DNA of 64,000 bases from the NCBI GenBank assembly GCA_965200435.1, contig OZ241337.1, forward strand, positions 806,001 through 870,000. Direction: 5' to 3'. Under the pieces are notes generated by a model. It searched no databases. It was given only the letters and a program-made list of their open reading frames with translations, and was not told the DNA's origin. The translations under genes and the position numbers were made by a program. This document shows, piece by piece, positions 33,026 through 42,047 of this stretch (within the stretch, counting starts at the first letter, position 1; each line of letters opens with the position of its first letter). The stretch comes from Bin75 sp965200435 (GTDB taxonomy: Bacteria > Nitrospirota > Nitrospiria > Nitrospirales > UBA8639).

Positions 33026-33576
33026 GAACGGCCAGCGTTGACGAGATCTTCCCTGAGCCTGCGCAACGTCTCGACCCGGCCGTCATGGGTTTCATGGAGC
33101 ATGGCGTCTTTCACGAAATCTGCCAAGCGGCTCCCGCCAACGTGCGGGGGAAACACCGGTGACACCATTTTCCAGTGATTGTCCACGGCTCGTATGCGAA
33201 TGAACAACACTTCCTCCTGTGGCTTCGACACAAACGTGGCGGTTTCCACGTTAACGACGCCAAGGACCTGAAAGGTGACGGGAATGCGGGCTTCCGTGCT
33301 GTTCACGATGTCCCATTGCGTGACGTCGTTGCTGACTGAATAGTCGCGGATCACCACGAACCGTTCCCAGACCGGCTCGTCCTGTTCCCACGCCACGTAG
33401 GGCTTGACCGCCTCGTACGAGTGCGCCGTCAACCGGGCCCCACGCTTATCCAATGACAGATATTTTTTGATCACCTTGGCCGGATCGTTGGTCAGGTCGC
33501 CCGTCAGACTCAGCACGGACACGGGGAAGCACCACATGCCCACGGCCAAGCCAACGAGACACAGCAAAATTCTCAT
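33022..33576 (-). CDS. Exported protein of unknown function
   Basis: The 184-residue protein has an N-terminal signal peptide (MRILLCLVGLAVGMWCFPVS) and no membrane segment after it. The rest (for example YSVSNDVTQWDIVNSTEARI, then VEVLFIRI-like strands and HWKMVSPVFPPHVG) suggests a beta-rich periplasmic domain with a helical C-terminus. I do not recognise the family. It lies between lolA and gph with tight spacing. ATG 33576 is chosen because it starts the signal peptide; 33588 is an alternative. Confidence 0.65.
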   Translation of the reverse strand: MRILLCLVGLAVGMWCFPVSVLSLTGDLTNDPAKVIKKYLSLDKRGARLTAHSYEAVKPYVAWEQDEPVWERFVVIRDYSVSNDVTQWDIVNSTEARIPVTFQVLGVVNVETATFVSKPQEEVLFIRIRAVDNHWKMVSPVFPPHVGGSRLADFVKDAMLHETHDGRVETLRRLREDLVNAGRS

Positions 33577-33612
33577 AGGTCCATCCATTGAAGGGTTAGA
33601 AGGATGACGCAA

Positions 33613-34338
33613 TCAGCGTTTCGGGAGAACATCTTCGACAATGACCACCTCTTCAGGTGGATTCAGGATCATGACCGCGTCATCCAATCCTTTGTTGATC
33701 TTGAAATTGGAAAACCGAAATGTGGAGACATTGCCGTTGTTCTCGTGCAAGGCGAGGGATTGAATGACATATGTGTCCGGCTGAATCTCCGCCATAATCT
33801 TGACGAGTGACGACGGCGGGGAACCGGGAAGGGACTTGGGGACCAGGGCCAACAACGGCAATCCGCCTGGCTCCTTCTTGGCATCTCCGGTGGGTTCCAC
33901 GGAAAAATGTTCGGCCAATTTCCCAACGCCCTGGAGCAACCGGAGCGGAGCCTTGGTCGAGACCATCATCGTGAGACTACCCTTTAACACCTGATTATGA
34001 TTGGGCACGTACATCGCCAACTGATCCTGATGCACGTAAATGTGTTCGACCGAAGGTTCCAGATAATCCCAGCGAAGTCGCCCGGGTTTTTTCAGATACA
34101 CGTGTCCCGAGGACCGGAGCGTCGTATCGAATCCTTGAATCTGCGTTTCCTGGACAAAGTCCGCCTGGAAATCCTTGATCTGCGCATACCGTGCGTCAAC
34201 GCGTTCGACCAACGCCTCGAGGGCATCGCTTCCCTGGCCGTGCGCGACCGCCAGGAGACCCACACCCTTCCCCACTTCCGGAAAGAGAGAGCACACCGCA
34301 AAAAAACAGCCGATCACGATCGTTCCACGAGCCTTCAT
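33613..34338 (-). CDS. lolA: Outer-membrane lipoprotein carrier LolA
   Basis: The 241-residue protein has an N-terminal signal segment and LolA landmarks: YAQIKDFQADFVQETQIQG, SSGHVYLKKPGRLRWDYLEP and the C-terminal FRFSNFKINKGLDDAVM. LolA ferries lipoproteins from LolCDE to the outer membrane, confirming a Gram-negative envelope. It overlaps the ftsK stop by 4 bp. Confidence 0.93.
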   Translation of the reverse strand: MKARGTIVIGCFFAVCSLFPEVGKGVGLLAVAHGQGSDALEALVERVDARYAQIKDFQADFVQETQIQGFDTTLRSSGHVYLKKPGRLRWDYLEPSVEHIYVHQDQLAMYVPNHNQVLKGSLTMMVSTKAPLRLLQGVGKLAEHFSVEPTGDAKKEPGGLPLLALVPKSLPGSPPSSLVKIMAEIQPDTYVIQSLALHENNGNVSTFRFSNFKINKGLDDAVMILNPPEEVVIVEDVLPKR

Positions 34339-36734
34339 CCCACCTCCTCTTCGAGCGCCATGCGACGACCCAACACTTCACGACGTCCATCGCGGCCTGG
34401 TGCGCTGACAATACCTTCTTCTTCCATCTGCTCAATCATGCGAGCCGCCCGTGGATATCCCAACCGCAATCGACGTTGAATGAGCGACGCGGAGGCCTGG
34501 CCGGAGGTCAACACCACTTCCCTGGCCTGCTCATAGACTTCATCACGTTCCTGATCCTCTTCGACGCCGGTCGGCTCCTGGAACGCCGGTTCGCTGCAAA
34601 AATCCGGACCGGCCTGGGCCTTCACGTACTCAACCACTCGATGGACTTCATCGTCGGAGACGTAGGAGCCGTGCAGCCGTGTCAGGCGGCCGGTGCCCGG
34701 GGGCAAATACAGCATGTCGCCCAGTCCAAGAAGTGCTTCAGCCCCGTTCGCATCGAGGATGGTCCGGGAGTCCGTTTTGGAAGAGACTTGGTAGGCGATC
34801 CTAGTCGGAAAATTTGCCTTGATGAGGCCGGTCACCACGTCTACCGACGGACGTTGGGTGGCCAGGATTAAATGGATGCCCGACGCCCGGGCCATTTGGG
34901 CCAGTCGGGCGATTTTTTCCTCTACCTCTTTGGGCGCCGTCATCATGAGATCGGCGAATTCATCGACCACCACCACGATGTACGGGAGTGGTTGCGGGAT
35001 CTCTTTGTTTTGAAGGTCGTCACCTTCAGCCGGCTCGACCTCGGGCTCAAGCCGGCTTGACCGAGCGGGAGGCGTGTTCTGCGGGACGGCAGGGGAGCCG
35101 TCCCCTATTTTTTGATTATAGGCCTGGAGGTTGCGGACCTCGTATTCCGCCAGCAAGCGATAACGGCGCTCCATTTCCTGAAGCACCCAGGTCAACCCGC
35201 GAGCCGCGGCTTTTGGGGACGTCAGCACCGGATGCAACAGATGCGGGATGCCGTCATAGATCTGGAGCTCCAGGACTTTGGGATCAATGAGCAACAGCTT
35301 CACCTCATCGGGATGTGCGGAAAACAGGAGGCTCAACAACATGCTGTTCAACCCCACGCTTTTGCCGGACCCGGTGGCCCCGGCCACCAGCAGGTGCGGC
35401 ATGGTTTTCAGGTCCGCGATGCACGGTCGTCCAAAAATATCTTTCCCCAAGGCCAGCGTCAATTTGGAGCGGGACCGGGCGTACCCCTCGCTGGTCAGGA
35501 TTTCCCGTAAGGCTACCGTTTCTTTGACCGGGTTGGGGACTTCGATCCCCACCGTGGACTTGCCCGGTAATGGGACCACGATCCGTACGCTGGGGGCTTT
35601 CAGGGCCATGGCCAAATCGTGGGCGAGCGTCACGATTCGCGCGACTTTGATGCCAGGCCCCGGAGCGAATTCATACATGGTGATGACCGGCCCCGTGTGC
35701 ACTTCCGTTACTTTTCCGGCAATGCCGAAGTTCTGCAACGTACTCGTGAGGATTTGAGATTGCGACTCCAAAATCTGATCCGTCTGCCGGGTCTTCGAAA
35801 CAGGGGGCGCATCGAGCAGGGCCGCGGGATCAGGCAGATGATAGCCCTTCGCAACCTTACGGGCGGCTTCAGGCCGCGGGACGGCACGCAGGTCGTCCCC
35901 TACAGGCTGCGGCAGCGGGGATTCACCTTCTCTTGCAGCCGGAGTCGAATCTGTTTCAAGGGAGGGTTCCGGCAAAGAGGCGGCCTGTTTCAGAAACGAA
36001 AAGGTCTCCCTGGGCGCGCCTAACTCCCGGTTGATCTTGAGCGGTTTGTTGGCCTTGGGTTGCGAGATGTCCTTCCACCGGGAAAGCCACTGGAAAGCGG
36101 GACGTCGTATCCATTGCCCCATTTTCCCCATGCTCTTAGGGATGCGTTCGAATCCCGCCGAGAGGGAAAAGGAGGTGAGACGCAAAAGAGAGACGAACAG
36201 CAGGGAGCCCAGGAGGACCGTGGTGCCCCATTGACCGAACAGGGGTTTCAACTCGCCTGCCAGCCAGACTCCCGCCTGTCCGGCATACAATCCCGACGTG
36301 ATTCCGTCCTGCAACGCCTGCGCAGAGAAAGGATGATGCAACCACACGAGCGTGCTCACACACAGGACCAGTAGCACGGAGACCAGAATACTTTTGATGG
36401 ATTTGCGTTTTTTTTGAAAGACGCGAATGCCGTGGAAGAGGATTAAAAACGGGACCGCCATTGATGCTGACCCCACAACCCAGATCAGGCTCGCGGCAAT
36501 ATAGGCGCCCACCAGCCCGACCTGATTGTGCAGGCTGCCCGGTCCCTCGACCGTTTCGGTCTCGGGGAGCGCAAACCAGCCGACGTCCCGGAGTGAAAAG
36601 GACCACAGGCTGAGAAAGACCAGCACGGCCAGGGTGACGAGAAAAATGCCGACCATTTCCCTGTTCAGGGGAAAAGAGGGGCGTGGCGCTTCCGGCTTAT
36701 TGGACTTCTTCACGGGCCTGGAAAAGAGGCGCAT
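34335..36734 (-). CDS. ftsK: DNA translocase FtsK with repeat-derived insertions
   Basis: In 799 residues: four N-terminal membrane helices (about 28-180), a short linker, the RecA-like motor with Walker A VAGATGSGKSVGLNSML and Walker B YIVVVVDEFADLMM, and the C-terminal gamma winged helix (VLTSGQASASLIQRRLRLGY). FtsK couples division with chromosome segregation. Two repeat-encoded segments are read through: GDDLRAVPRPEA in the linker (35878-35899), and about 40 residues from IGDGSPAVPQN to DDLQNKEIPQ (35000-35105) just before Walker B. Confidence 0.95.
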   Translation of the reverse strand: MRLFSRPVKKSNKPEAPRPSFPLNREMVGIFLVTLAVLVFLSLWSFSLRDVGWFALPETETVEGPGSLHNQVGLVGAYIAASLIWVVGSASMAVPFLILFHGIRVFQKKRKSIKSILVSVLLVLCVSTLVWLHHPFSAQALQDGITSGLYAGQAGVWLAGELKPLFGQWGTTVLLGSLLFVSLLRLTSFSLSAGFERIPKSMGKMGQWIRRPAFQWLSRWKDISQPKANKPLKINRELGAPRETFSFLKQAASLPEPSLETDSTPAAREGESPLPQPVGDDLRAVPRPEAARKVAKGYHLPDPAALLDAPPVSKTRQTDQILESQSQILTSTLQNFGIAGKVTEVHTGPVITMYEFAPGPGIKVARIVTLAHDLAMALKAPSVRIVVPLPGKSTVGIEVPNPVKETVALREILTSEGYARSRSKLTLALGKDIFGRPCIADLKTMPHLLVAGATGSGKSVGLNSMLLSLLFSAHPDEVKLLLIDPKVLELQIYDGIPHLLHPVLTSPKAAARGLTWVLQEMERRYRLLAEYEVRNLQAYNQKIGDGSPAVPQNTPPARSSRLEPEVEPAEGDDLQNKEIPQPLPYIVVVVDEFADLMMTAPKEVEEKIARLAQMARASGIHLILATQRPSVDVVTGLIKANFPTRIAYQVSSKTDSRTILDANGAEALLGLGDMLYLPPGTGRLTRLHGSYVSDDEVHRVVEYVKAQAGPDFCSEPAFQEPTGVEEDQERDEVYEQAREVVLTSGQASASLIQRRLRLGYPRAARMIEQMEEEGIVSAPGRDGRREVLGRRMALEEEVG
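35025..35105. repeat. Palindromic repeats inside the ftsK motor region
   Basis: GGGACGGCAGGGGAGCCGTC (from 35083) is a near-perfect hairpin. It is joined to an inverted pair AGCCGGCT / AAGCCGGCTT (35031-35058). Both are in frame with FtsK. Confidence 0.8.
35878..35899. repeat. Palindromic repeat inside the ftsK linker
   Basis: GGGACGGCACGCAGGTCGTC followed by CC is the same family as the repeat at 28846-28867 in recG, in the same orientation relative to the gene and in the same reading phase. Confidence 0.8.
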
Positions 36735-36966
36735 AGAGCCAGCCTATCACAGCGAGCCTCCGTTCATCAAGCAAAATACCTAGTGAAGATTCAGTAAATC
36801 TAGAGGACTGGTGACTTGAAAGGAGGATGGGCCATCGGTCTCTGGCTTCATGGTCGAAGAAGGAAGCGGTATAAACCATGGGAAACAGAAAGATGCCGGA
36901 GCCCCCATCAGAGCTTGGACTCGGCTCGATCAAGGCCGAAGGAAAGAAGGTGTACGGGTGGAGGAG

Positions 36967-37770
36967 TTATGGAACAACCCGGCTGACGGAATGCGCCAAG
37001 GCTATAAATTCCTGGACCGTGAGCGTTTCGGCGCGGCGGCGTGGGTCGATTCGGGTCTGCTCCAAGGCACGCCGGATCACAGGCTCTTCCCATCCTTCCT
37101 CCCGGCAGGAGTTGATCAGCGTTTTGCGCCGATGCGCAAACGCACTCCGGACCACTTTCATGAACACTTCGTCAAATCGGGCATCGGTGGGGTTCCGTCC
37201 GGCCTGACCCGTCAGACACACCACCGCCGAGTCCACTTGGGGGACCGGACGGAAACAACTCGCCGGCACGACGAACGCCTTGTGCGCCTTCACATGATAT
37301 TGGGTGACCACGGACAGGAGACCGTAGTCCCGCGCGCCGGGGTTCGCAATCATCCGCTCGGCCACTTCGCGTTGCAGCATCAGCACCATCCGGTCGATCC
37401 GGTCGCGATCCTCCAGCAACCGGAACAACAGGGGTGTGGACACGTAGTACGGCAAATTGGCAATGACGATCGTTCCCGCGGGCAGAGTGTCATAGGGAAA
37501 CGCCAAGGCGTCGCCGTGATGCAATTCCAGGGCGTCGCGTTGCGCGCAGGTTTGTGCAAGGTACTCGACCAAGTGCCGGTCGAGTTCCACGGCAATCACC
37601 CGAGCAACGCGTTCACACAACTCCTGCGTGAGAGCGCCACGTCCGGGTCCGATTTCAAAAACGACGTCGTCCGGACGCAACGCCGCAGCCTTCAGAATCT
37701 TTCGGACAATATTGGGATCGATGAGAAAATGTTGACCCAGGCGTTTTCGCGGGCGGGGCGGGACGGACAT
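36967..37770 (-). CDS. rsmA: 16S rRNA dimethyladenosine transferase RsmA/KsgA
   Basis: From ATG 37770 (MSVPPRPRKRLGQHFLIDPN) the 267 residues carry SAM motif I (VVFEIGPGRGALTQEL), the NLPYYVSTPLLF catalytic motif (NLPY) and the C-terminal RRKTLINSC. It dimethylates two adenosines in helix 45 of 16S rRNA. An earlier in-frame ATG at 37800 would overlap the upstream gene by 26 bp; 37770 leaves 4 bp between them. Confidence 0.95.
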   Translation of the reverse strand: MSVPPRPRKRLGQHFLIDPNIVRKILKAAALRPDDVVFEIGPGRGALTQELCERVARVIAVELDRHLVEYLAQTCAQRDALELHHGDALAFPYDTLPAGTIVIANLPYYVSTPLLFRLLEDRDRIDRMVLMLQREVAERMIANPGARDYGLLSVVTQYHVKAHKAFVVPASCFRPVPQVDSAVVCLTGQAGRNPTDARFDEVFMKVVRSAFAHRRKTLINSCREEGWEEPVIRRALEQTRIDPRRRAETLTVQEFIALAHSVSRVVP

Positions 37771-37774
37771 CGGT

Positions 37775-38119
37775 TCAGGTTCGAGGCGGCGCTGTCTCAT
37801 CGGGGTCTTGAAGCCCACGGGTTTCAATTTCGTGGGAGAGTTGGTACAGGTGGCGGAGACACATTTCGATATCGTCACTCAATTCATCGTACATATCCGC
37901 TCCGGCATAGGCTGTTTCCAACCAATCCTTGGACAATCGTTTCCGGTAGCCGGCACCGAGTTGTTCTCCCGCCAGTGTCACCACCTGTTTTTTCCATTTG
38001 TAAAATTGCTCTTTGGCCAACACCGCGTTCACGGCCTGGATCACATGCGGTTGAATGATTTTGAGTTCGCGTATTTGCTTTGCGATGAAGTCCAATGCCT
38101 GTCTGGTCTGGTCACTCAT
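37775..38119 (-). CDS. Small helical protein of unknown function
   Basis: The 114-residue, highly charged, all-helical protein begins MSDQTRQALDFIAKQIRELK and lies directly upstream of rsmA. No signal, membrane segment or catalytic motif is seen. Position between fmt and rsmA suggests co-transcription but not function. Confidence 0.65.
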   Translation of the reverse strand: MSDQTRQALDFIAKQIRELKIIQPHVIQAVNAVLAKEQFYKWKKQVVTLAGEQLGAGYRKRLSKDWLETAYAGADMYDELSDDIEMCLRHLYQLSHEIETRGLQDPDETAPPRT

Positions 38120-38175
38120 GTCGTTCTCGACTCCTGCGTCAGGTTCTCACAAAATACCACGCCTTTCGCGCGCCG

Positions 38176-39144
38176 TTAAGAAACGCGACTCTCCGGCTGC
38201 GGGGCGAGTGTCTCTTGCACCCGGAGCGCATATCCCTGAAGAAACTGCTCCACGGACATGCGTTTTTTATTGGCGGGTTGGACTTCCAGCACTTCGATCT
38301 TACCCTCACCTGTCTGGACCCAAAAGGATGTCGGACCCACGGCCAGGATGGTCCCCGGTTGTTTTCCGTCGCTCCCACCCGGGTCACCTTGCAGGGCGAC
38401 ACGGCTTTTCCGGATGATCAGGCGATGCTCATGGTGGAAGGTGTAGGACCCGGGCCACGGAGAAAGTCCCCGGATCCTGTTGGCAATTTCCGTAGCCGAT
38501 TGCGTCCAATCGATCACACCGTCTTCTTTTTTCAGCAACGGAGCCAACGTGGCCCGGGCGTTATCCTGTACGCAGGGAACGACCGAACGTTCGGCCAAGC
38601 GCGTCAGCGTCTCCACCAGAAGCGCACCGCCGACTTGCGCCAACCGAGCGCCCAGTTCCAAGGCCGTATCTTCGGGTTCGACCGGGACCGGTTGCTGAAG
38701 CAGCACGGCTCCCGTGTCCATGCCTTCATCCATCAACATCGTGGTAATCCCCGTTTCCGGATCCCCGTGAATGAGCGCCCATTGGATCGGGGCAGCTCCC
38801 CGGTAGGCGGGCAGCAGGGAACCATGGACGTTGACGCACCCCATGGGCGGGAGATCCAGGATCGCTTTGGGAAGGATTCGGCCAAACGCGGTTACGGTAA
38901 TGACGTCCGGTTTCCAATCGGAGAGCTGCCTCAGGAAATCCGGGCTTTTCATCTTTTCGGGTTGACTCACGGGCAACCCCTTTGCCAACGCCAGTTCTTT
39001 CACCGGGCACGGCACCACGGCCTGCCCCCGGCCTTTGGGGCGATCTGGCTGGGTGACGACACCGACGACTTCATGGTCCGAATTGTTCAAGGCTTCCAGT
39101 GACGGCACCGCAAAGGCGGGCGTTCCCATGAACACGACGCGCAT
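38176..39144 (-). CDS. fmt: Methionyl-tRNA formyltransferase
   Basis: The 322 residues begin MRVVFMGTPAFAVPSLEAL and contain the formyltransferase signature (VNVHGSLLPAYRGAAPIQWA, with Asn/His) and MLMDEGMDTGAVLL, followed by the tRNA-binding C-terminal domain (RIRGLSPWPGSYTF). It formylates initiator Met-tRNA. Confidence 0.96.
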   Translation of the reverse strand: MRVVFMGTPAFAVPSLEALNNSDHEVVGVVTQPDRPKGRGQAVVPCPVKELALAKGLPVSQPEKMKSPDFLRQLSDWKPDVITVTAFGRILPKAILDLPPMGCVNVHGSLLPAYRGAAPIQWALIHGDPETGITTMLMDEGMDTGAVLLQQPVPVEPEDTALELGARLAQVGGALLVETLTRLAERSVVPCVQDNARATLAPLLKKEDGVIDWTQSATEIANRIRGLSPWPGSYTFHHEHRLIIRKSRVALQGDPGGSDGKQPGTILAVGPTSFWVQTGEGKIEVLEVQPANKKRMSVEQFLQGYALRVQETLAPQPESRVS

Positions 39145-39431
39145 GGTGTTTCCTTACCATCCTCGCCGCCTTCACGCAACGCTTCTTCACGCCATGAAAC
39201 GAAGTTCGAAGCGGTCAAGCGGTGCGTTTTGCTAATCTGGCGATGCCTCACCTCAAGGCACGACGAAAAGCGTGATGCTCTGTCGTAGTCATAGACGATA
39301 GCACGAGGCGTTGCAACTACTCGTTGCAACAATTGGATACCCTATGCTACAAGCCGAAGGACGTTCTCCCGGAACAATCAGAAGAAATCCCACGTGTTCA
39401 CGCGGTATCGTGTAGAGAAGGAAGTGACGGC

Positions 39432-40183
39432 ATGGGCGGTCATAGTCATTGGTCCACGATCAAACGTCATAAGGCCGGCGTCGATGCCAAACGTGGAAAA
39501 GTTTTCACCAAACTGATCCGCGAAATTACCGTGGCGGCCCGCACGGGCGGAGATCCCGATGCGAATCCGACCCTGCGTACCTGCATTGCCAAGGCCAAAG
39601 AAGCCAACATGCCGGCAGATACCATCAAACGCGCTATCCAGCGTGGCACAGGGGAACTGCCCGGCGCTCATTACGAAGAATTCACCCTCGAAGGCTACGG
39701 CCCCGGGGCATCGGGATACTCATCGAGGTCATGACGGATAACCGGAACCGCACGGTGTCGGAAATTCGCAGCATGCTGGGAAAAAATCACGGGACCATGG
39801 CTGAAGCCGGGGCGGTCGCGTGGCAGTTTCACAAGAAAGGGCTCTTCGTCACGGACGGGCCGTCGCTCGATGAAGACCAGTTGCTGAGCATCGTCTTGGA
39901 AGCCGGGGCTGAGGATGTCAAAAAGTCCGGTGCCGGCTTCGAAATCACCACGGAAATCTCTGAGTTCGAAGCGGTGAAGGAGGCCCTGCGACAGGCCGAC
40001 ATTGAAACGTCGGTGGCTGAACTCACCTATCTTTCCGTCAATCAAGTCCGTCTCGACGAAAAACCGGCTGAGCAAGTGTTGAAATTGATGGAAATCCTGG
40101 ACGACCATGACGACGTCCAAAAAGTGCATGCCAACTTCGATATTCCGGATGAGGTCATGGAAAAAGTCGCGACATCCGGCTGA
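39432..40183 (+). CDS. yebC: YebC/TACO1-family regulator or translation factor, with a one-base frameshift
   Basis: ATG 39432 starts MGGHSHWSTIKRHKAGVDAK, the standard YebC N-terminus. The frame continues to TLEGYGPG and then runs to a false stop at 39734; the expected continuation (IGILIEVMTDNRNRTVSE) is in the next frame from about 39708 to 40183. One G is missing from the run GGCCCCGGGGCATC (about 39701-39714). The complete protein would have about 250 residues. Downstream ruvA fits the common yebC-ruv neighbourhood. Sequencing error in a G run is the simplest explanation. Confidence 0.85.
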
Positions 40184-40216
40184 GGCTCGCCAACTTCTCT
40201 CGCGTGACACCGTTGC

Positions 40217-40822
40217 ATGATTGCCAACCTGACGGGAATCCTGGCGGTCAAAGACCCCTCACGGCTCGTGCTCGACGTCAACGGAGTGGGCTATGAAGTC
40301 TTTATCCCGCTCAGCACCTATTTTGCCCTTCCCGCCCTGCGCGAGCCCTTGACGCTGCACGTCTTCACCCACCTGCGGGAAGATACCATTCAACTATTCG
40401 GGTTCCTGACGCCAGATGAAAAAATGGCCTTTACCCTGCTGACCAAAATTTCCGGCGTGGGCGGGAAACTGGCCTTGAGCGTGTTGTCCGCCTTGAAGGT
40501 TGTCGACCTCCGGGAGGCCGTGCTGTCCAACGACGTGGACAAACTCGCGTCGGTTCCGGGCATCGGGAAAAAATCTGCTGGCCGCATCGCTCTGGAACTC
40601 AAGGATACCATCTCCTGCCTCGGAGCTGAAACGCCGAAAGCCAGCGACGCACCGGCGTCGATTGACGCTCCGCGAGAGGATGCACTGTCGGCACTGGTCA
40701 ATCTGGGGTACCGGCATCGCGACGTGAAACACGCCCTCGACCAAGTGAGCCGGATGAGCCCTCCCCCTAAGTCACTCGACGAACTGATTCGGGAAGGCCT
40801 GAAAATTCTGTCGCAAAACTAG
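40217..40822 (+). CDS. ruvA: Holliday junction helicase subunit RuvA
   Basis: The 201 residues show the OB domain (MIANLTGILAVKDPSRLVLD), tandem helix-hairpin-helix motifs (KISGVGGKLALSVLS and SVPGIGKKSAGRIALELKD) and the flexible-linked RuvB-binding domain III (ALSALVNLGYRHRDVKHAL). RuvA binds the four-way junction and loads RuvB. Neither ruvC nor ruvB is adjacent. Confidence 0.96.
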   Translation: MIANLTGILAVKDPSRLVLDVNGVGYEVFIPLSTYFALPALREPLTLHVFTHLREDTIQLFGFLTPDEKMAFTLLTKISGVGGKLALSVLSALKVVDLREAVLSNDVDKLASVPGIGKKSAGRIALELKDTISCLGAETPKASDAPASIDAPREDALSALVNLGYRHRDVKHALDQVSRMSPPPKSLDELIREGLKILSQN

Positions 40823-40882
40823 GCCTCGATGGTCGCCGGCAAGGCCCACATGGGCTGGAATCGACGAAAGGGCAGGGATTCG

Positions 40883-41024
40883 GGAACCTCTGATTTCGTG
40901 CACGATCGGGCACATGGCGGCGTGGTGTCCGCGCTCACCCCTCACCTCTCTCTCTGAGAAGCGTCGGGTTTCGCTCCGGGACGCTTGGTCCTGCATCCCG
41001 CTCTCACACGAAATCAGAGGTTCC
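40883..41024 (-). mobile_element. 142-bp MITE-like element, copy 2 (between ruvA and the surA-like gene)
   Basis: It has the same length and ends (GGAACCTCTGATTTCG...AAATCAGAGGTTCC) as the copy at 14358-14499, in reverse orientation. Shared interior blocks include CACGATCGGGCACATGGCGG and CGGGTTTCGCTCCGGGACGC. It ends one base before the surA-like stop codon and could serve as a transcription stop between convergent genes. Confidence 0.8.
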
Positions 41025-42047
41025 TTAGGAGGAAAAATGGATTTCGATGTACGCCTTATTTTTTAACGAGGACAGCCACACGTTATAGGATTCCTGAAAT
41101 TTCTTTTGATACAATTGGCTCGCAATGACTTCTTTCACTTTCTCAAACGGTTGTGTGATTCCCGGCCGGCTCTCCTCAAGCCGGAGAATATGAATCCCAA
41201 TTTCCGTTTCGATCAGCGGGCTGACTTCCCCGGGGCTGAGCTTGTTCAGTGCTTCGCCCAAAGGCGCCAATAATTCTTTTTTCGTCACGAATCCCAGGTC
41301 GCCTCCCATGACGCTTCCGGACCCATCAGAAAAGAGTTCAGCCAACTTCTCGAAGTCCCTGCCTTCGTTGAGTTCACCCAAAAGGACCGCAGCTCGGGTT
41401 TTCAGCGTCTCTATCGTTTCATCCAGCTTCGGCAGCAGGAGAATCTGCCGGATGTGGTGTGTGTCGGGAGACGTAAATTGCTGTTTCTGCTCTTTATAGT
41501 AGGCACGAAGTTCTTGGGGCGAGACGAAGAGGCCCCGGCGAACTTCCATATCCCTGACGCGGCGTACCATCAGTTCCTCACGAAGGCCGGCCTTTGATTG
41601 AGCGGCCGGTGGCGAGAAGCCGGTGGGATTCTTGCGTACCTGTTCCCACGTTTTATCCACTTCTTCATCACTGATCGAAATTTTCTTGGCCTTGGCTTCC
41701 TGAAGTTGGAGCTTGTGTTCGATCATGCGAGTCAGGATTTCATATCGTTTCTGAGAGAGATGTTCCGCGAGTTCGCCCCCTTCATACCGGGCTTTCAAGC
41801 GGAAGGTCTCATCCGCCATTTCCGTTTGCAGTTCGGAAACCGTAATAATCTCTGTGTTGACGATGGCAGCAATCCCATCGGCCAAAGGCTTCTCTCCACC
41901 GTCGTTGACCGGGGACTGGGCAACCACAATAGGGACAAAAAACGCGACCGCGCACAGTACGATTGGCAGCATGACCGTCGTCCTGAACACTCGCCGGTCA
42001 GGCAGGTACCGGGATGAAGAACGGGGATGGCGAAGCACGTGCATCAT
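41025..42047 (-). CDS. SurA-like periplasmic peptidyl-prolyl isomerase
   Basis: ATG 42047 overlaps the mfd stop (ATGA). The 340-residue protein has an N-terminal signal/anchor (TVMLPIVLCAVAFFVPIVVA), a SurA N-domain (ADGIAAIVNTEIITVSELQ, then RMIEHKLQLQEAK) and one parvulin domain (THHIRQILLLP, FSDGSGSVMGGDLGFV, IETEIGIHILRLEE). It probably assists outer-membrane protein folding. SurA of E. coli has two parvulin domains; this has one. Confidence 0.88.
   Translation of the reverse strand: MMHVLRHPRSSSRYLPDRRVFRTTVMLPIVLCAVAFFVPIVVAQSPVNDGGEKPLADGIAAIVNTEIITVSELQTEMADETFRLKARYEGGELAEHLSQKRYEILTRMIEHKLQLQEAKAKKISISDEEVDKTWEQVRKNPTGFSPPAAQSKAGLREELMVRRVRDMEVRRGLFVSPQELRAYYKEQKQQFTSPDTHHIRQILLLPKLDETIETLKTRAAVLLGELNEGRDFEKLAELFSDGSGSVMGGDLGFVTKKELLAPLGEALNKLSPGEVSPLIETEIGIHILRLEESRPGITQPFEKVKEVIASQLYQKKFQESYNVWLSSLKNKAYIEIHFSS

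Noticed and set aside
36850..38058. 402-codon plus-strand frame opposite rsmA
   Set aside because: Antisense to rsmA and its upstream gene; composition is that of a shadow frame.
39700..39735. Programmed frameshift in yebC
   Set aside because: No slippery heptamer with downstream structure is evident, and yebC is not known to use recoding; a missing G is simpler.
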